DNA of 14,607 nucleotides from Chloroflexota bacterium (GTDB taxonomy: Bacteria > Chloroflexota > Anaerolineae > UBA3071). Positions 13,072 to 14,607 of the stretch are shown here, piece by piece (positions within the stretch are counted from its first letter, which is position 1; every line of letters begins with the position of its first letter). A program made the translations under genes and the position numbers. The notes under the pieces were generated by a model, which saw only the letters and a list, made by a program, of their open reading frames with translations, ran no database searches and had not been told where the DNA came from. The stretch lies in NCBI GenBank assembly GCA_014383605.1, contig JACNHM010000244.1, forward strand, positions 7,316 through 21,922. Reading direction: 5' to 3'.

Positions 13072-13100
13072 AGTATACCCCAAACCGGCCAAAGTGTCCA
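13072..13100 (-). promoter_or_regulatory. Sigma-70-type promoter of the AlkD-like gene
   Basis: TGGACA (13100-13095), a 17-base spacer and TATACT (13077-13072) on the minus strand, each hexamer five of six to consensus. Transcription would start near 13065, about 27 bases before the ATG. The palindrome GTCCAGAGTGGAC (13096-13108) overlaps the -35 box and could be an operator. Confidence 0.65.
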
Positions 13101-13120
13101 GAGTGGACTCCCTTGACGCG

Positions 13121-13159
13121 CTCAGTCCCCCGGCACGGTGCTGACACCGGGGGCCTGAG
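13121..13159. terminator. GC-rich hairpin between the MerR and AlkD-like genes
   Basis: CTCAG-T-CCCCCGG (13121-13133) pairs with CCGGGGG-C-CTGAG (13147-13159): 12 pairs with one mismatch and a 13-base loop that can itself form GGTG/CACC. It lies 16 bases after the MerR stop codon. No U-tract follows on the minus strand, so termination would be imperfect or factor-dependent. Confidence 0.45.
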
Positions 13160-13174
13160 ACACGCGCGGGCCGG

Positions 13175-14032
13175 TTACGCTTTCTGCACAGGAAACTGCA
13201 CCTCGGTCACGAAGGCGGCGGGATCATTGGCCACGTACTCGGCGTAGCCGACCGCCTCCGCGTCGGTGTACTCGTTGTCCGGGCAGCGCAGGTAAACCTC
13301 CCGGCTGGGGCCGACGATGTTGTAGCCGTGGGCTCCGATCCAGGCCATCAGCGCGTTGTAGGCCTCGCCGATGGTCTCGTAGCTGCCCTGGTGGATCACG
13401 CAGGCCATCTGCTCGGCGCCGGGCAACTCACGGACGGTCACCCGCTCGCTGGCCGGCGGCGGTGCGCTGACCGGCGTGGTCACCTCCACGTCCACGTCTT
13501 GCTCGCGATACTCGGTGTCGTGGTAGATGGTGAGCGAGGGGCCGGCGGCCTTGGCCCCCTGCTGCTCCAGGTAGTCGGACATCTCCTTCCACAGCGCCCC
13601 CTGATCACTGAAGGTGGGGATGGTGTCGCGTATGGCGACGACAGTTTGCGGCTCCACTTTCCTGAGCACGACTTCGTATGTTGGCATGGTACCCTCCTTT
13701 TCGATTTGCCTCAGCCGTGCCTCCACTCGGGCCAGCCGGGCCTGCTCCTCCTGCACCCGCTCCTGAAGCTCTACCTGCTTCAGTCGCAGCATGCCGCGCA
13801 TCTGGGCCGGCGGCAGATCGCCGTCGAGCAACCGTCCGATCTGAGCCAGCGAGAGCCCCAGGTCCTTCAGCGCCAGTATGCGGTTGAGCCGGGGCAACTG
13901 GTCGGCCGAGTAGTAGCGGTAGGCGGTGAAGCGGTCCACCTTCGCCGGCTTCAGTAGACCGATCTCGTCGTAGTAACGCAGCGTCTTCACCGGCACCTGG
14001 CTGAGCTTGGAAAACTCACCGATTTTGAACAT
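13175..14032 (-). CDS. MerR-family regulator with GyrI-like effector domain
   Basis: 285 residues. Residues 1-70 are a MerR winged helix-turn-helix (FKIGEFSKLSQVPVKTLRYYDEIGLLKP); 80-113 is the dimerisation coiled coil (ELQERVQEEQARLARVEAR); 118-285 is a GyrI-like ligand-binding domain as in BmrR, with the usual YEVVLRKVEPQTVVAIRD start and a pocket acidic residue likely within PDNEYTDAE. BmrR-type proteins bind hydrophobic cations and untwist promoters with 19-base spacers. ATG 14032 has GGAG at 8 bases. A promoter with exactly a 19-base spacer is found upstream (14252-14282), consistent with self-regulation. Unusually, a much stronger ribosome site lies inside the gene before Met116. The target genes are not evident; the neighbouring AlkD-like gene is one possibility. 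Confidence 0.9.
   Translation of the reverse strand: MFKIGEFSKLSQVPVKTLRYYDEIGLLKPAKVDRFTAYRYYSADQLPRLNRILALKDLGLSLAQIGRLLDGDLPPAQMRGMLRLKQVELQERVQEEQARLARVEARLRQIEKEGTMPTYEVVLRKVEPQTVVAIRDTIPTFSDQGALWKEMSDYLEQQGAKAAGPSLTIYHDTEYREQDVDVEVTTPVSAPPPASERVTVRELPGAEQMACVIHQGSYETIGEAYNALMAWIGAHGYNIVGPSREVYLRCPDNEYTDAEAVGYAEYVANDPAAFVTEVQFPVQKA
13685..13701 (-). promoter_or_regulatory. Strong internal ribosome site and start codon in the MerR gene
   Basis: AAAAGGAGGG (13701-13692) lies 4-5 bases before an in-frame ATG (13687-13685, Met116 of the regulator). Initiation here would give a free 170-residue GyrI-like domain without the DNA-binding part. The site falls exactly at the boundary between coiled coil and ligand domain and is stronger than the site of the full-length protein. 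Confidence 0.5.
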
Positions 14033-14100
14033 TGTCTACGCTCCGCGGATGTGCATACCAGAGGGGCGAGAACCAACGAGGCAAAGCAGCTATTCGTGAC

Positions 14101-14169
14101 GTGATCCGTGATTCGTGATGCATTGTACAGACGGGGATCAAGTTTCACGCATCACGCATCACGCATCAC
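14101..14169. repeat. Inverted repeat with heptamer arms (GTGATGC/GCATCAC)
   Basis: The left arm is GTGATCC, GTGATTC and GTGATGC (14101-14121); the right arm is three perfect GCATCAC units (14149-14169), the exact complement of GTGATGC. The spacer is 27 bases. It lies in the predicted leader of the MerR gene. Confidence 0.85.
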
Positions 14170-14251
14170 ACCCCGTCAGCCGGACTGCTATCACCTGCCT
14201 GACCCAGTCAAGTCTCTGGCACACCTGGATACATCGAAGGCCTTCGTGCTC

Positions 14252-14282
14252 ATTATACACCATCCAGTAGGTGGAGAGTCAA
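14252..14282 (-). promoter_or_regulatory. MerR-type promoter with 19-base spacer
   Basis: On the minus strand TTGACT (14282-14277) and a perfect TATAAT (14257-14252) are 19 bases apart. Overlong spacers of 19-20 bases are characteristic of promoters activated by MerR-family proteins. The spacer contains CACC...GGTG half sites. It points toward the MerR gene, whose ATG is about 210 bases downstream. Confidence 0.6.
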
Positions 14283-14418
14283 GACCCCAATTGGCGAAGT
14301 GACACATTTTCTAAGGTTTCTCAGCAAGCGTGTCCCCAAGCAGGGGACGTGGGGTTTGCGGAGCGAACACAAACTACGGGGAGAAGAAAAAGGAACGGGT
14401 CGGCATACGCAGGCCGAG

Positions 14419-14607
14419 CTACGTCTGCCCTTCCGGCCACTGCAGCAGCAGCCTTACCCGCTCAGCAGACACGAGTTCTAGCGGATCCAGCCCGTGGGCG
14501 GCGCGCAACTCGTTGATCTCCTCCGTGATGGGGAAAGCGTAGCCGTAGCGCAGCACGTGCTGGAAGCTGCGGCGATGCGGTTCCGGAGGCGCTTCCCGCC
14601 GCCGCTC
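14419..14607 (-). CDS. C-terminal end of an unrecognised protein (5' end outside window)
   Basis: Sixty-two codons are open from the right edge to TAG at 14421-14419. The visible part starts basic and proline-containing (ERRREAPPEPHRR) and then reads RYGYAFPITEEINELRAAHG, ending in LLLQWPEGQT. Codon use is GC-rich like its neighbours. It is helical, with no recognisable motif, and I cannot assign a family. Its direction is the same as the MerR gene, but the promoter between them suggests separate transcription. Confidence 0.6.
   Translation of the reverse strand, partial: ERRREAPPEPHRRSFQHVLRYGYAFPITEEINELRAAHGLDPLELVSAERVRLLLQWPEGQT

Larger units (their letters stand above)
14033..14418. 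other. Intergenic region upstream of the MerR gene (386 bases)
   Basis: No protein gene is supported. It contains a MerR-type promoter (14252-14282), a leader of about 210 bases with a heptamer inverted repeat (14101-14169), the palindrome GAAGGCCTTC (14236-14245) next to the expected transcription start, and a hairpin GTCCCC/GGGGAC (14332-14348) extended by G-U pairs to 14329-14351 that could close the gene entering from the right. Confidence 0.6.

Noticed and set aside
14379..14418. Rho-independent terminator just after the right-edge gene
   Set aside because: The stem is only five pairs and the A/T-rich run is nine bases away from it.

Overview
The window is a GC-rich, gene-dense bacterial segment. 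Gene content (2-oxoacid:ferredoxin oxidoreductase, purine-type BMP transporter, adenine deaminase, YgeW-like carbamoyltransferase, AmrS-like radical SAM enzyme, free-standing four-helix-bundle 'IVP' gene) fits an anaerobic or facultative member of the Chloroflexota (Anaerolineae-like). That assignment is inference from gene style, not a database result.

Left block (1-8242, minus strand, read right to left): a BMP-family lipoprotein with two tandem substrate-binding domains, an ABC ATPase with two nucleotide-binding domains, a four-helix-bundle (23S rRNA intervening-sequence-protein type) gene, two ABC permeases with a 4-base overlap, then a regulated leader (promoter, operator-like palindrome, nested stem, terminator), a YgeW/N-acetylornithine-type carbamoyltransferase, and the start of a 2-oxoacid:ferredoxin oxidoreductase gamma subunit that leaves the window. 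Middle block (8521-11861): back-to-back promoters, then on the plus strand adenine deaminase and a radical SAM protein with a twin-arginine leader. Right block (11885-14607, minus strand): a short, probably truncated protein, an AlkD-like DNA glycosylase, a MerR regulator with a GyrI-like ligand domain, and the C-terminal end of an unrecognised protein.

The left and middle genes read as a purine uptake and breakdown cassette: import of a nucleoside or nucleobase, deamination of adenine to hypoxanthine, a carbamoyltransferase of the kind that sits in the E. coli ygeW/xdh/ssnA purine cluster, and ferredoxin-linked 2-oxoacid oxidation.

The most unusual signal is not a protein. Most intergenic gaps hold an imperfect inverted repeat whose two arms are runs of a short reiterated word (period 7, 8 or 9-10 bases). 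The word differs from gap to gap, but the architecture is the same. One copy is opened up and carries the four-helix-bundle gene between its arms, inside the ABC transporter operon, where its repeat also codes for the C-terminus of the ATPase. This suggests a family of hairpin elements with one gene-bearing form. No tRNA, rRNA, CRISPR array or classical insertion sequence was seen.
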